The notes below the pieces were generated by a model. The model ran no database searches. It was not told where the DNA came from and saw only the letters and a list, made by a program, of their open reading frames with translations. From NCBI GenBank assembly GCA_963583905.1, contig OY757310.1, positions 90,539,546-90,603,545 of the forward strand: a stretch of 64,000 nt of DNA. Direction: 5' to 3'. The position numbers and the translations under genes were made by a program. The stretch is from Stenurella melanura. Lineage: Eukaryota > Arthropoda > Insecta > Coleoptera > Cerambycidae. This document shows positions 63,789-64,000 of the stretch, one piece after another; the stretch's first letter is position 1; every line of letters starts with the position of its first letter.

Positions 63789-64000
63789 TGTTGCGTATTT
63801 TCCAGCTTTTAGGAAACACCCTGTATGAATCCGTGGGTTCTAAATAATTTCAACAAGAGATAAACACCACTAACACTTTATTTAACAATTTACTGACTAT
63901 AGAATACTTTAAATTCAAAATAACCTTTACACTTTGTTTACTAGATATTTAACCTCACTTTTCACTTTTCAACTTGTTCACTTTTATAAACTGCCTTCTT
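63789..64000. repeat. LTR-like repeat, copy 2 (cut by the window end)
   Basis: Same sequence as 52588-52800 and in the same orientation, again starting TGTTGCGTATT. It runs off the window, so its end cannot be compared. The two copies are 11.2 kb apart; no reverse transcriptase or gag frame lies between, so they are probably independent insertions rather than the two LTRs of one element. Confidence 0.7.

Noticed and set aside
52588..64000. The two TGTTGCGTATT repeats as the LTRs of one 11-kb retrotransposon
   Set aside because: No gag, protease, reverse transcriptase or integrase frame lies between them, and the interval is filled with other repeats; they are more likely independent insertions.

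Overview
The window is eukaryotic, AT-rich and repeat-dense. It has short GT-AG introns, AATAAA signals, TATA boxes and many DNA transposons, which suggests an arthropod and most likely an insect. I recognise no host protein-coding gene. The one large coding unit is a 21.2-kb Polinton/Maverick (adintovirus-like) element at 8756-29965. It has terminal inverted repeats (TIRs) and a perfect 6-bp target-site duplication, GTTGGG, at 8750-8755 and 29966-29971.

The element is gene-complete and its main ORFs are open, so it is young or still active. Left to right on the plus strand it carries a two-exon protein-primed DNA polymerase B (10968-14934) and a nuclear-type coiled-coil protein (15566-16636). 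Next comes an accessory block: two related acidic proteins transcribed divergently (17305-17637 minus, 17894-18196 plus) and two zinc/Cys-rich proteins transcribed divergently (18755-19384 minus, 19616-20077 plus). A minus-strand cluster follows: packaging ATPase, DUF8207-like protein, fibre-like coiled-coil protein and chromodomain integrase (23774 down to 20347). Sharing a very short divergent promoter with the ATPase is a tightly spaced plus-strand cluster: PLA2-domain protein, adenain-like protease, small protein, minor capsid, tiny basic protein, major capsid, and a 183-aa protein (23791-28271). Two minus-strand genes near the right end (28468-28845 and 29138-29494) complete it; the second looks like an OB-fold single-strand DNA-binding protein. 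Together these cover replication (polymerase, SSB-like), integration (integrase, TIRs), packaging (ATPase), virion maturation (protease) and virion structure (capsids, PLA2, fibre).

Three things stand out. (1) The protease frame has no ATG until after its conserved N-terminus, and overlaps the PLA2 gene at an in-frame A_AAA_AAC heptamer three codons before the PLA2 stop, the form of a -1 ribosomal frameshift site. (2) The TIRs are packed with TCAAGGTCA, the extended half-site bound by FTZ-F1/ERR-type nuclear receptors. (3) The left TIR is split by 1.8 kb holding a tandem duplication and a fossil of another element's polymerase 5' exon.

The flanks (1-8755 and 29972-64000) are non-coding. They are dominated by long fold-back (palindromic) elements, including one whose family also sits inside the Polinton, plus a decayed Tc1/mariner-like element, a decayed PIF/Harbinger element, a hAT-type MITE with an 8-bp duplication, an element with a perfect 10-bp duplication, LTR-like repeats, tRNA-like SINE fragments, a 58-bp minisatellite and a long (ACAG)n microsatellite.
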